NCBI RefSeq assembly: GCF_013407855.1
Contig: NZ_JACBZH010000001.1
Location: 2,356,001 to 2,420,000 of the forward strand
Direction: 5' to 3'
Length of the DNA stretch: 64,000 nt
Origin: Actinopolymorpha rutila
Lineage (GTDB): Bacteria > Actinomycetota > Actinomycetes > Propionibacteriales > Actinopolymorphaceae
In this document: one piece after another, positions 25,897 through 35,158 of the stretch
Layout of the letters: every line of letters starts with the position of its first letter
Position numbering within the stretch: position 1 is the first letter of the stretch
The notes under the pieces: generated by a model
What the model saw: only the letters and a program-made list of their open reading frames with translations
What the model was told of the DNA's origin: nothing
Database searches by the model: none
Program-made: the position numbers and the translations under genes

Positions 25897-27930
25897 ATGA
25901 TCAAGGCGAGTGTCGTCGTACCCGTCTACAACCCCGGACGGTACCTCCAGCACTGCGCACAGTCACTGTTGGGACAGAGCCTTCCTCCCGAAGAGTACGA
26001 AGTCGTCTTCGTGAACGACGGTTCCACCGACGACTCCCCGGCGTGGCTCGACGCGCTCGCCGCCGCCCACCCACAGGTGCGGGTGCACCACCAGGAAAAC
26101 TCCGGCTGGCCCGGCAAGCCGCGCAACGTCGGCGTCGAGCTCGCGCGCGGTGAGTACGTGCAGTTCGTGGACCAGGACGACGAGCTCGCACCGGAAGCCC
26201 TGGAACGCATGTACGCCCTGGGATCGAGCAACGACGCCGACATCGTCCTGGGCAAGGTCGGCGGCACGATGGCAGGCCCCAGCAACGTCTTCGCGCGGAC
26301 GGTGGCCTCGTGCACGGTCGCGGACGCGCCACTGATCGACAGCGCCACGCCGCACAAGATGTTCCGGCGCTCGTTCCTGCTGGACAACGGCATCCGGTTC
26401 CCCGAGGGCAGGGTCCGCCTGGAGGACCAGCTGTTCATGGCCCGCGCGTACACCCGCGCGAAGTCGGTCTCCATCGTCGGCGACTACGTCTGCTACCTCT
26501 GGATCCGGCGTGACGACGGCGGCAACAACAGCGGCAACGCCCTCAACCTGCGGGGCTACTACCAGAACCTCCGGCAGGTGATGGACGCCATCGTGGAGGG
26601 CACCGAGCCCGGCGAGCTGCGCGACCGGCTTCTCCGCCGCTTCCTCCGGGTGGAGATGATGGGCCGGCTCCGCGAGCCGAAGGTCAACCGCTACTCCGAG
26701 GGCTACCGCAACGCGGGCTACAAGGAGGTACGCAAGCTCGCTCTGGAACGCTTCCACGAGGACGACGGGGTGGTCTCCGGCATGCCGCCGATCACGCGGC
26801 TGCGGGTGACACTGCTCCTGCGCGACCGGCTGGACGGACTGAGGGAGCTCGCCACCCGGTGCGAGAAGGTGCACGCCGAGCTCTCGGTCGAGCAGGTGGG
26901 CTGGCGCGACGGCGCGTTCCGGATCGGCGTACGCGCCGTACTCGTCCATCACGACGGGCGCCCGGTCGTGGTCACCGAACGCGCCGGCAGGTACTACCTC
27001 GACGACGAGCTCACCGCCGGTCTGCCCACCCTCCACGACGGGTGGGACGTCGGCGACCCGTGCCAACACGTGCAGGGCGACCTGCGCGTCCACCACCGGG
27101 ACACCAACACGTGGTGGTTCGCACCCGAGTACCTACACGGCTCGCTGGAGCGCGTCGAGCACGACGGTCCGCAGGTGCGCCACCAGGTGGTCGCCTCGGG
27201 CGAGTTCTCCTTCGATCCGGACCGGCTTGCCGGCGGCGGGCCGCTTCCCGACGGCCGGTGCGAGCTGTCGGTGTCGGTCCAGATCCTCGGCCTCGGCCGT
27301 CCGCTGCGGATCACCCTGGACGGCGACCCGCGCTGGGAGCAGGCGACGGTGCCGGCGATGGTCGGTGACCCCGCCCGGATCGTCGTACCCAGGCGGACCC
27401 TCCCCACCGGACGCCTGACCGTCGAGGTGGGTGACCGTGACCAGGCACTCGCCGGCGCCATCGCCTCGCTGGGGGTGGGCCCGTTGCACCTCCGTGGGTC
27501 GCGCCTGCAGTTGTCGCTGCCGGTGCGCACCGGCCCGGGCGTGGGTGCCCACGACGTCGAGGTGGTGGTCGGCCGGGCCGGCAGGGCGCGCACGCTGCCG
27601 GGCCGGATCGAGCCCGCGGGGGCGGCGGTGCTGGCGCTGGAGGACGTCCCTGTGCTGCCGGCGGGACGGCACCCGATCGCCCTGCGTACCGACTCCTTCG
27701 GCGGGCGGTCGGCCGTCCCGATCGGCGTGGCGGTCGTGCGCGAGGGTCGGATCGTGGCCGTGCGCGGCATCGGCTACCGCGCCCTGCCGCGCCGGCTGCT
27801 GACCCGGCTGGCCGGGGACCGCCGGCTGCGCCGCCAGGTGTACCGCCTGCTGGGGAAACTGCCCGACGAGCAGGCGGAGCTGGCGAGGAAGGTGGTGCGG
27901 GGAGCGGCTCGCTGGTCACGCCCGAGCTGA
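25897..27930 (+). CDS. GT2 glycosyltransferase with long C-terminal extension, second copy
   Basis: 677 residues with the same plan as the GT2 at 17536-19665. The GT-A domain has ASVVVPVYNPGRYL, VNDGSTD (39-45), ENSGWPGKPRNVG (67-79) and DQDDE (92-96), and APLIDSATPHKMFRRSFL is shared almost exactly with the paralogue. A beta-rich C-terminal half of unknown function and a basic tail follow. ATG 25897 has a GGGGGA ribosome binding site. A 203-bp gap with an AT-rich patch precedes it, so it may have its own promoter rather than rely on tarIJ-tagF read-through. It likely glycosylates or extends the wall polymer. Confidence 0.85.
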   Translation: MIKASVVVPVYNPGRYLQHCAQSLLGQSLPPEEYEVVFVNDGSTDDSPAWLDALAAAHPQVRVHHQENSGWPGKPRNVGVELARGEYVQFVDQDDELAPEALERMYALGSSNDADIVLGKVGGTMAGPSNVFARTVASCTVADAPLIDSATPHKMFRRSFLLDNGIRFPEGRVRLEDQLFMARAYTRAKSVSIVGDYVCYLWIRRDDGGNNSGNALNLRGYYQNLRQVMDAIVEGTEPGELRDRLLRRFLRVEMMGRLREPKVNRYSEGYRNAGYKEVRKLALERFHEDDGVVSGMPPITRLRVTLLLRDRLDGLRELATRCEKVHAELSVEQVGWRDGAFRIGVRAVLVHHDGRPVVVTERAGRYYLDDELTAGLPTLHDGWDVGDPCQHVQGDLRVHHRDTNTWWFAPEYLHGSLERVEHDGPQVRHQVVASGEFSFDPDRLAGGGPLPDGRCELSVSVQILGLGRPLRITLDGDPRWEQATVPAMVGDPARIVVPRRTLPTGRLTVEVGDRDQALAGAIASLGVGPLHLRGSRLQLSLPVRTGPGVGAHDVEVVVGRAGRARTLPGRIEPAGAAVLALEDVPVLPAGRHPIALRTDSFGGRSAVPIGVAVVREGRIVAVRGIGYRALPRRLLTRLAGDRRLRRQVYRLLGKLPDEQAELARKVVRGAARWSRPS

Positions 27931-28051
27931 CACCCGGCCCTTCGTATGACCTCGTGGTTCGAACGCCGATCGCACCGGCCGGCCGAGCGCAGCTGGGCTC
28001 CTCGCCGTCGCGGCGGCCGGTCCGCACGTCGGGCGATGGTCGGGCGGCGGT

Positions 28052-28057
28052 CATACT
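28052..28057 (+). promoter_or_regulatory. -10 element of the DUF3046 gene (probable leaderless start)
   Basis: CATACT ends 6 nt before the GTG at 28064, with no Shine-Dalgarno between (GGGCCG). Confidence 0.4.
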
Positions 28058-28063
28058 GGGCCG

Positions 28064-28258
28064 GTGCGACTGACGGAATTCTGGCAACGAATGGAACACC
28101 ACCTCGGCTCGTCCTACGCCCGGTCGTGGGCGCGCGACCAGGTCCTGGCGGAGCTGGGCGGTCGCACTCCCCAGCAGGCGCTGGACTCCGGCGTCGACGC
28201 GAAGACCGTCTGGCGCGCGGTGTGGCAGGCCCTGGAGCTTCCGGCGTCGGAGCGCTGA
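28064..28258 (+). CDS. DUF3046 family protein
   Basis: 64-residue protein matching the actinobacterial DUF3046 family, which usually sits just upstream of recA. Features are MRLTEFWQRMEHHLGSSYA, the WARD motif and a C-terminal TVWRAVWQALELP. Function is unknown; no membrane segment or catalytic motif is visible. The GTG start lacks a ribosome binding site but has a -10-like CATACT 6 nt upstream. About 290 bp separate it from recA, including an SOS box, so recA can be induced independently of this gene. Confidence 0.85.
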   Translation: MRLTEFWQRMEHHLGSSYARSWARDQVLAELGGRTPQQALDSGVDAKTVWRAVWQALELPASER

Positions 28259-28324
28259 CCGCCGCGCGGGCGGCCCGGCGCGAGTATCCGGTCCGATCGG
28301 CTCGCCTCGGCGTGGCGCACCTCT

Positions 28325-28340
28325 TCGAACGCGTGTTCGC
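28325..28340 (+). promoter_or_regulatory. LexA (SOS) box upstream of recA
   Basis: TCGAACGCGTGTTCGC matches the actinobacterial/Gram-positive LexA site (CGAAC-N4-GTTCG) in both half-sites. It lies about 200 bp upstream of the probable recA start, next to a TAGAGT -10-like sequence at 28351. recA is therefore expected to be LexA-repressed and DNA-damage inducible. Confidence 0.85.
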
Positions 28341-28390
28341 CATATCGTCGTAGAGTGTCACTGGTGGGCCGCACTCGCCGCCGGCGGGTT

Positions 28391-28426
28391 TTGTCCACAA
28401 TGCGGCTCACGGCCGTGGCGTCCACA
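28391..28426 (+). promoter_or_regulatory. DnaA-box-like pair in the recA leader
   Basis: TTGTCCACA (28391-28399) is identical to the actinobacterial DnaA-box consensus. A second, GCGTCCACA (28418-28426), matches 7 of 9. Both point the same way, 27 bp apart, between the SOS box and recA. They could be chance; there is no cluster as at oriC. Confidence 0.35.
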
Positions 28427-28545
28427 GGTTTCACCGCCCGGATCCAGGTATGTCGGTGGTCACCTCTAACGTCTCGGGTGTGATGAACGAAAAGACCACG
28501 CAGAAGAAGTCCCGGGGCTCACGCCGAGCCCCCGACCTGACCGGG

Positions 28546-29598
<1,053 letters not shown>

Positions 29599-29619
29599 CG
29601 CCGAGGAGCAGACGAACAG

Positions 29620-30234
29620 GTGAGGCAGAAGTCATCGAGATCCTCGAAATCGAGATCATCCAGGTCGCGGTCGGCTGACGACCAGGAACAGGCCGCGACC
29701 GATCCCGAGCAGACAGCCCGCGCCATCGTCCTGCGCCAGCTCACCGGCCAGCCCCGCTCGCGGGCGGAGCTGGAACAGGCGCTGCGACGCAAGGAGGTGC
29801 CCGAGGACGTCATCGAGTCCGTCCTCGGGCGGTTCACCGACGTCGGTCTGATCGACGACGCGGCCTTCGCCCGGGCGTGGGTGGAGTCCCGCCACACCGG
29901 GCGCGGGCTGGCACGACGCGCCCTGGCCCACGAGTTGCGCCGACGAGGGGTCGGTGACTCCGAGGTAGGCGAGGCACTCGACCAGCTGTCCCCGGATGCC
30001 GAGCTGGAAACCGCCCGTGCCCTGGTGGCCCGCAAGCTCGCCGCGACCCGGGGGCTCGACGGGCGCACCAGGGTCCGTCGGCTGGCCGCGATGCTGGCTC
30101 GCAAGGGCTACTCACCGGGGCTCGCCGCGCGAGTCGTCCGGGAGGCGCTGGAGGGGGAGTCCGACGAGGAGCACCGCGCCGCCGTAGCCGAGTTCAGCGG
30201 TGCCGCCGACTCGATGGAGACCGCGGGTCCGTAG
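29620..30234 (+). CDS. recX: RecA regulatory protein RecX
   Basis: 204-residue inhibitor/modulator of RecA filaments. The three RecX three-helix repeats are visible: AIVLRQLTGQPRSRAELEQAL / VIESVLGRFTDVGLIDDAAFARAWVESR (each shown shortened here), LARRALAHELRRRGV, and a final MLARKGYSPGLAARVVREAL. The first 25 residues are an unusual Ser/Arg/Lys repeat (KSSRSSKSRSSRSRS) coded by a TCGAGATC-like nucleotide repeat. GTG 29620 has GAGGAG upstream. It is 21 bp from recA and probably co-transcribed under SOS control. Confidence 0.93.
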   Translation: MRQKSSRSSKSRSSRSRSADDQEQAATDPEQTARAIVLRQLTGQPRSRAELEQALRRKEVPEDVIESVLGRFTDVGLIDDAAFARAWVESRHTGRGLARRALAHELRRRGVGDSEVGEALDQLSPDAELETARALVARKLAATRGLDGRTRVRRLAAMLARKGYSPGLAARVVREALEGESDEEHRAAVAEFSGAADSMETAGP

Positions 30235-30298
30235 GACGCGCCCGCGGCCTGAACCGGCCGGTGATCCGCCCGGGTCACCGCGGCCGCGAGGCCGGCGC

Positions 30299-30304
30299 TA
30301 GCGT
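30299..30304 (+). promoter_or_regulatory. -10 element of the Eis-like gene (probable leaderless start)
   Basis: TAGCGT ends 7 nt before the ATG at 30312; no clear Shine-Dalgarno is present. Confidence 0.4.
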
Positions 30305-30311
30305 GCGAGCC

Positions 30312-31508
30312 ATGGCGCTTCAGGTGCGGACGGCCCGCGACAACGACCGGCAGGCACTCCACGACCTCAGTCAACTGGCGTTCGCGGCCCGTTCGGCGCC
30401 CTACGACGAGGCGAGCGACCGGTCCGCGACCCCGCTCGACCGGCGGCTGCTGGCCACCGAGGGCGCGCGGATCGTGGGACGGCTGGCGGTGTGGGAGCTC
30501 GGCCAGTGGTTCGGGGGACGCCGGGTGCCGATGGGTGGCGTCTCCGGTGTGGCCGTCGCCCCCGACGCGCGCGGCAGGGGAGTCGCGAGCACCCTCGTCC
30601 ACGAGGCCATCCGGACCATGCGCGACCGCGGCGAGGTGGTGTCCTCGCTCTATCCCATGAACCACACCCTCTACCGCCGCCACGGTTGGGAGGTCGCCGG
30701 CAGCTATCCGGAGCAGCGGCTGGACCTGCGGGCACTCACCTCCCTGCCCAGGCCGGACACCGAGGTCGAGGTGCGGCCCACCACCGAGGCGGACCTGCCC
30801 GCGATCCGCGAGTTGCACGAGGCGGTGTCGCGGGAGGAGCCGGGCAACCTGTCCCACGGCCCCGAGTTCGGCGCCCGCCGACTGCTCGGCCACCCCGGGA
30901 TCCAGGAGGGATACGTCGCCGAGGCCGACGGTCGCCTCACCGGCCTGCTGGTCGCCGGCCGGACGGACCCCACCGACGACCGCGGCTTCTACACCATCAC
31001 CGTGCTCCAGTTGCTGGCCGCCGACCTGGCCAGTGAGCTCGCACTGCTGCGCGTTCTTGCCGCTCAGTACCCCGTGGCCGGCACGGTGACGCTGGTGACG
31101 CCGCCCCAGTCCGCGCTGCCGATGCTGGTCGGCGAACGCGACCTGCGCCCGGTCGACCGGGGCTGGTGCTGGATGACCCGGTTGGTGGACGCGGCCGGCG
31201 CGATCGCCGCCCGCGGCTACGCCCCGGACGCCACCGCCGAGGTCCATCTCCACCTCGACGACCCGGTGGCCAGGTGGAACACCGGCCCCCGCGTGCTGCG
31301 GGTCAAGGACGGCGCCGGCCACCTGGAGCCCGGCGGACGAGGTGACGTACGCCTCGGCATCGGCCGGCTGGCCTCGCTCTACACCGGCTGGACGTCGCCG
31401 CACAGGCTGGCCCGGCTCGGGCTGCTCACCGGCGCGGACGCGGCCGACCTGGCCGCCCTCGACCGCGTGTTCGCCGGCCGCCTGCCCTGGTCCCGCGACT
31501 TCTTCTGA
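30312..31508 (+). CDS. Eis-type GNAT N-acetyltransferase
   Basis: 398-residue acetyltransferase with the three-part Eis plan: an N-terminal GNAT domain with acetyl-CoA motif A VAVAPDARGRGVAS (80-93), a second degenerate GNAT domain (about 155-285) and a C-terminal SCP2-like domain. Tyr121 in LYRRHGWE aligns with the general-acid tyrosine. The chain ends in Phe-Phe, and Eis uses its C-terminal carboxylate as part of catalysis, so the intact end supports an active enzyme. Eis proteins acetylate multiple amines (aminoglycosides, protein lysines), but the natural substrate here is unknown. It lies downstream of recX but probably has its own promoter. Confidence 0.85.
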   Translation: MALQVRTARDNDRQALHDLSQLAFAARSAPYDEASDRSATPLDRRLLATEGARIVGRLAVWELGQWFGGRRVPMGGVSGVAVAPDARGRGVASTLVHEAIRTMRDRGEVVSSLYPMNHTLYRRHGWEVAGSYPEQRLDLRALTSLPRPDTEVEVRPTTEADLPAIRELHEAVSREEPGNLSHGPEFGARRLLGHPGIQEGYVAEADGRLTGLLVAGRTDPTDDRGFYTITVLQLLAADLASELALLRVLAAQYPVAGTVTLVTPPQSALPMLVGERDLRPVDRGWCWMTRLVDAAGAIAARGYAPDATAEVHLHLDDPVARWNTGPRVLRVKDGAGHLEPGGRGDVRLGIGRLASLYTGWTSPHRLARLGLLTGADAADLAALDRVFAGRLPWSRDFF

Positions 31509-31944
31509 GGGACAAGCCCACTGGTTCGATCAGACCGACTCGGCACGGCATGCCCAGGCGGACGGCCGCCCTTGTCCACCGTCCTTGACCGGCCCCGTAC
31601 GGCGACTTAGCCTCCAGAGCAGGAAGAGATCACTCTGCGTCAGTCGCCGTCGCCGCCACTCCCATCCGCCGGATCGAGCTTCACCTGCAACTTCCTCGAG
31701 AACGCCGCCACCACCACCGTCGAACGGCTCGAAGAGCCGGACCAGTGACAACTCTGCGTCACCGATTCTCGCGCCAGGTGAGATCGGCCGGCGGTAACGA
31801 CGTGTCACCTCGTCGGCCGATGCCGGGGCCGCGGCAAGGTCGCCGACGGTCCGCAGGCCCACGCGCAGAACGACCTCTTCCGAGGCCAGACCTCCACCCG
31901 CGGGTTCGCTGAGCTGGAGGTCGGGGGAAGGGAGTGCTGCCCTG
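31509..31944. other. 436-bp intergenic region before rny
   Basis: No supported gene. It holds an 11-bp direct repeat, ACTCTGCGTCA at 31632 and 31751; the second copy lies inside an inverted repeat GTGAC-N8-GTCAC (31745-31762). A long rny leader or a small RNA could be here, but I see no clear promoter or terminator. Confidence 0.35.
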
Positions 31945-33426
31945 ATGTGGTCGCTCGTCCAGGTCGCCCTGCTGCTCGTCGGACTCGCCGTCCTCGTACT
32001 CCTCGGTGCCCTCCTTCGTCCCGCGTGGTCCTGGTGGGCCACCGCCCGTGCCCAGCCGGGGGCCCCGTCCGCCGTCGCTCCTGGTACCACCGCGACCCCA
32101 CCGCCGGAGGAGCTGCGAGCCCGGTCCGACGACCTCGACCGCCGCGAACGCCGTCTCACCGAACGCGAGTCCCGGCTCGACGTGGCCGAACGCGAGCTGG
32201 AAACCCGGGCCCGCACGACGTCTGCCGCCCAGGAGTCACTGACCGTCCGCCAGGCCGCGCTCGCCGACCTGGAGACCGAGCGACGGGCGGTCCTGGAACG
32301 CACCGCCCGGCTGACCGCCGACCAGGCCAGGGCCCAGCTGGTGAGCTCCATCGAGAACGAGGCCAAGCGCGAGGCGGCGCTGACGGTCCGCGACCTGGAA
32401 CGCCAGGCACGCGACGAGGGCGACCGCCGGGCCCGGGCCATCATCACCACGGCCGTGCAGCGGCTGGCGACCGAACAGACCACCGAGTCGGTGCTGACCA
32501 CGCTGCAACTGCCCAGCGACGAGCTGAAGGGCCGCATCATCGGCCGGGACGGGCGCAACATCCGCGCCTTCGAGCAGATCACCGGCGTGAACGTGATCGT
32601 GGACGAGACCCCGGAGTCGGTCATGCTGTCCTGCTTCGACCCGGTCCGCCGCGAGGTCGGGCGGATGACCCTGGAGCACCTGGTGCTCGACGGCCGGATC
32701 CATCCGCGCCGGATCGAGGAGCTGTACGCCCGAAGCCTCGGCGAGGTCGAGCAGACCTGCCTGCGGGCGGGGGAGGACGCGGTGGCGCAGACCGGGCTGA
32801 CCGATCTGCATCCCGAACTCGTCCGGCTGCTCGGCACGTTGCGGTTCCGCACGTCGTACGGCCAGAACGTGCTGCGGCACCTGGTCGAGTCGGCGTCCGT
32901 CGCGGCCCTGCTGGCCGCCGAGCTCGGGCTGGACCCTGCCCTGCCCAAGCGCTGCGGGTTGCTGCACGACATCGGCAAGGCGCTCACCCACCAGACGGAG
33001 GGCAGCCACGCCCTGGTGGGTGCCGAACTTGCCCGCTCGCACGGGGAGAGCGCGGAGGTGGTGCACGCGATCGAGGCGCACCACGACGAGGTGGAGCCAT
33101 GCACGGTCGAGGCGGTGCTGACCCAGGCGGCGGACGCGATCTCCGGCGGTCGGCCCGGCGCCCGCCGGGAGTCGCTCGCCGCGTACGTCCAGCGACTGGA
33201 GCGGCTGGAGGAGATCGCCCGGTCCTACCCCGGCGTGGCCACGGTGCACGCCATGCGGTCCGGGCGGGACGTCCGCGTCATGGTGGTCCCGGCCGAGATC
33301 GACGACCTTCAGGCGCAGGTGCTCGCCCGGGACATCGCCAAGCGGGTGGAGACCGAGCTGACGTACCCCGGGCAGATCCGGGTCACCGTGATCCGGGAGA
33401 CCCGCGCCTCCGAGACCGCGCTCTGA
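31945..33426 (+). CDS. rny: Ribonuclease Y
   Basis: 493-residue membrane-anchored endoribonuclease that initiates mRNA decay. An N-terminal membrane helix (2-24) leads through a Pro/Ala linker to a long Arg/Glu-rich coiled coil (about 55-165). Then come a KH RNA-binding domain (LKGRIIGRDGRNIRAFEQIT), an HD domain with CGLLHDIGKALTHQ and AIEAHHDE, and a C-terminal domain ending near YPGQIRVTVIRE. All parts typical of Rny are present, though the linker between helix and coiled coil is proline-rich. ATG 31945; GGGAG lies about 10 nt upstream. The gene order recA-recX-rny is conserved in actinobacteria. Confidence 0.94.
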   Translation: MWSLVQVALLLVGLAVLVLLGALLRPAWSWWATARAQPGAPSAVAPGTTATPPPEELRARSDDLDRRERRLTERESRLDVAERELETRARTTSAAQESLTVRQAALADLETERRAVLERTARLTADQARAQLVSSIENEAKREAALTVRDLERQARDEGDRRARAIITTAVQRLATEQTTESVLTTLQLPSDELKGRIIGRDGRNIRAFEQITGVNVIVDETPESVMLSCFDPVRREVGRMTLEHLVLDGRIHPRRIEELYARSLGEVEQTCLRAGEDAVAQTGLTDLHPELVRLLGTLRFRTSYGQNVLRHLVESASVAALLAAELGLDPALPKRCGLLHDIGKALTHQTEGSHALVGAELARSHGESAEVVHAIEAHHDEVEPCTVEAVLTQAADAISGGRPGARRESLAAYVQRLERLEEIARSYPGVATVHAMRSGRDVRVMVVPAEIDDLQAQVLARDIAKRVETELTYPGQIRVTVIRETRASETAL

Positions 33427-33451
33427 CCGGCGACCGGCCGCCGGTCACCGG
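33427..33451. terminator. Hairpin immediately after rny
   Basis: CCGGCGACCGG and CCGGTCACCGG (one mismatch) with a 3-nt loop begin right after the rny stop, before the convergent gluD. Confidence 0.45.
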
Positions 33452-33517
33452 CGCGCCCCGAGACCCGATGCCCGGCTGCCCGGGGGCGCGGGGAGAGCGG
33501 CCGAGCCGCCCGCGGAC

Positions 33518-34411
33518 TCAGCGGGCCGGACCGGAGCCGTCCCCGGACACCCCACCCGGCGCACCGCCGGACACGCCGCCGCTGGGGTCACCGGCGGGGG
33601 TGCTGGCCAACGGGACGACGGCGCGGCCCTTCCGCCGCTGCCGTGCCTCCAGCCACTGCGCGATCCGGGACAGCGTGTAGTTGATGACGATGTAGACCGC
33701 CGCGGCGATGGCGCCGGCCGCGATCGGGTTGTTGTAGCCGGAGATGACCTGCTTGGTGAACGACGCCAGCTCCTGGGAGCTGATGATGTAGCCGAGCGCG
33801 GTGTCCTTCAGTGCCACCACGCACTGGCTGATGATCGCCGGGAGCATCGTGGTGATCGCCTGCGGAACGAGGATCAGCAACATCACGCTGCTCTTGCGCA
33901 GACCGAGCGCGTACGCCGCCTCCGACTGCCCGCGCGGCACCGCCTTGATACCTGCGCGGAACACCTCCGCGAGCACCGAGCCGTTGTAGAGCATCAGCGC
34001 CAGCACCAGCGCCCAGAAGCGGCCCGTCACATCGCCGAAGCCGAGGAAGACGGCCAGGATCAGCAGCACCAGCGGGATGGCGCGGAAGAACTCGATCACC
34101 GCGATCGACGGCCAGCGCAGGATCGCGTGGTCGGACAGCCGGCCGGCGGCGAACACCGCGCCGAACACCAGGGCCAGCACGATGGCGACCGCGGCCGCGG
34201 TCAGCGTGGTGAGGATCGCCTCGCCCAGCCCACGCAGGATGTCGGGGTCGGTGAACGGCGCGAAGGCCTTCGGTGTGATCTGGTCGGCGGCCCACAGCTT
34301 CCACAGCACGAACCCGAGCAGGGCCAGCAGGACGATCGCGCCGATCACTCCGCCGATGCGGTGCCGGCGCCGGGCGACCGGGCCGGGTACGTCGAAGAGG
34401 ACTGTACTCAT
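33518..34411 (-). CDS. gluD: Glutamate ABC transporter permease GluD
   Basis: 297-residue inner-membrane subunit of a polar amino-acid (HAAT) ABC importer. About five helices follow a short N-terminal cytoplasmic segment. The permease EAA loop reads GQSEAAYALGLRKSSVMLLILVPQ (shown across its length). The tail is a Gly/Pro/Ser-rich low-complexity stretch after RRKGRAVVPLA. The true start is ATG 34411, overlapping the gluC stop by ATGA; the frame continues upstream, but only as arginine-rich shadow. Last gene of gluABCD, convergent with rny. Confidence 0.9.
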   Translation of the reverse strand: MSTVLFDVPGPVARRRHRIGGVIGAIVLLALLGFVLWKLWAADQITPKAFAPFTDPDILRGLGEAILTTLTAAAVAIVLALVFGAVFAAGRLSDHAILRWPSIAVIEFFRAIPLVLLILAVFLGFGDVTGRFWALVLALMLYNGSVLAEVFRAGIKAVPRGQSEAAYALGLRKSSVMLLILVPQAITTMLPAIISQCVVALKDTALGYIISSQELASFTKQVISGYNNPIAAGAIAAAVYIVINYTLSRIAQWLEARQRRKGRAVVPLASTPAGDPSGGVSGGAPGGVSGDGSGPAR

Positions 34412-35055
34412 CGGGTCACCGTCCAACGTCGTTCGAGCAGGGAGGCGCCGCCGGCGATCACGAAGACGATGATCATGTAGCCGAGCGCGATGCCGGCGAA
34501 CAGCCACCACAGGGCGGTCGGGAAGTCGCGTACGAGCGAGTCGAGCTGGTAGCTCGCCTCGGTGACGCCGAACACCTCGGCGATGGCGGTGTTCTTGGTC
34601 AGGGCGATGAGAATGCTCGCCAGCGGCGGCACGACGGCGCGGAACGCCTGCGGCAACACGATCAGCCGCAGGCTCTGCCCGAACGTCATGCCGATCGCCC
34701 GGGACGCCTCCGCCTGGCCGGCCTGGATGGCGTTGATCCCCGAGCGCAGCGCCTCGCAGACGAACGCCGAGGTGTAGAGCGAGAGCGAGATGATCGCCCG
34801 GTCGAAGAAGCTGTACTGCAGTCCGACCGCCGGCAGCCCGGTCACGACGATCAGGAAGACGATCAGCAGCGGGGTGTTGCGGAAGACCGTGACGTACGCC
34901 GTGCCCGCGCGCTGCAGGACCGGCACGGGGGAGACCCGCATCCCGGCCAGGACGGTGCCGAGCAGCGTCGCGATCACCCCGGAGACGACGAGCAACTGGA
35001 CCGTGAGCCAGAAGCCGGAGATGATCTTCGGCAGGTTGTCGATCAGCACGTTCAC
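34408..35055 (-). CDS. gluC: Glutamate ABC transporter permease GluC
   Basis: 215-residue permease partner of GluD. It has MRVSPVPVLQRAGTAYVTVFRNTPLL, the typical HAAT N-terminal motif, and the EAA loop GQAEASRAIGMTFGQSLRLIVLPQ (both longer than family minimum). Five helices are predicted. GTG 35055 (VNVLIDNLPKIISGFW) fits the family start, with GGGAG 11 nt upstream; a longer in-frame start at 35109 adds a Pro/Arg segment and is less likely. It lies between gluB (103-nt gap) and gluD (4-nt overlap). Confidence 0.9.
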   Translation of the reverse strand: MNVLIDNLPKIISGFWLTVQLLVVSGVIATLLGTVLAGMRVSPVPVLQRAGTAYVTVFRNTPLLIVFLIVVTGLPAVGLQYSFFDRAIISLSLYTSAFVCEALRSGINAIQAGQAEASRAIGMTFGQSLRLIVLPQAFRAVVPPLASILIALTKNTAIAEVFGVTEASYQLDSLVRDFPTALWWLFAGIALGYMIIVFVIAGGASLLERRWTVTR

Positions 35056-35158
35056 GTCGGGCTGGTCTCCCTTGGTCGGCGCCCGAAGAAGCGGACGGGT
35101 GGGCGACACAGGCCTGCCCGGCGCATGCGGGTGGACCGCGCGCCGGGCAGGCCGGTGC

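Noticed and set aside
31572..31580. TTGTCCACC as a third DnaA box
   Set aside because: One mismatch to consensus and isolated; expected by chance at this level.
31530..31944. Minus-strand protein reading VLRVGLRTVGDLAAAPASAD upstream of rny
   Set aside because: Part of a longer frame antisense to rny with no start signal or recognisable family; not convincing as a gene.
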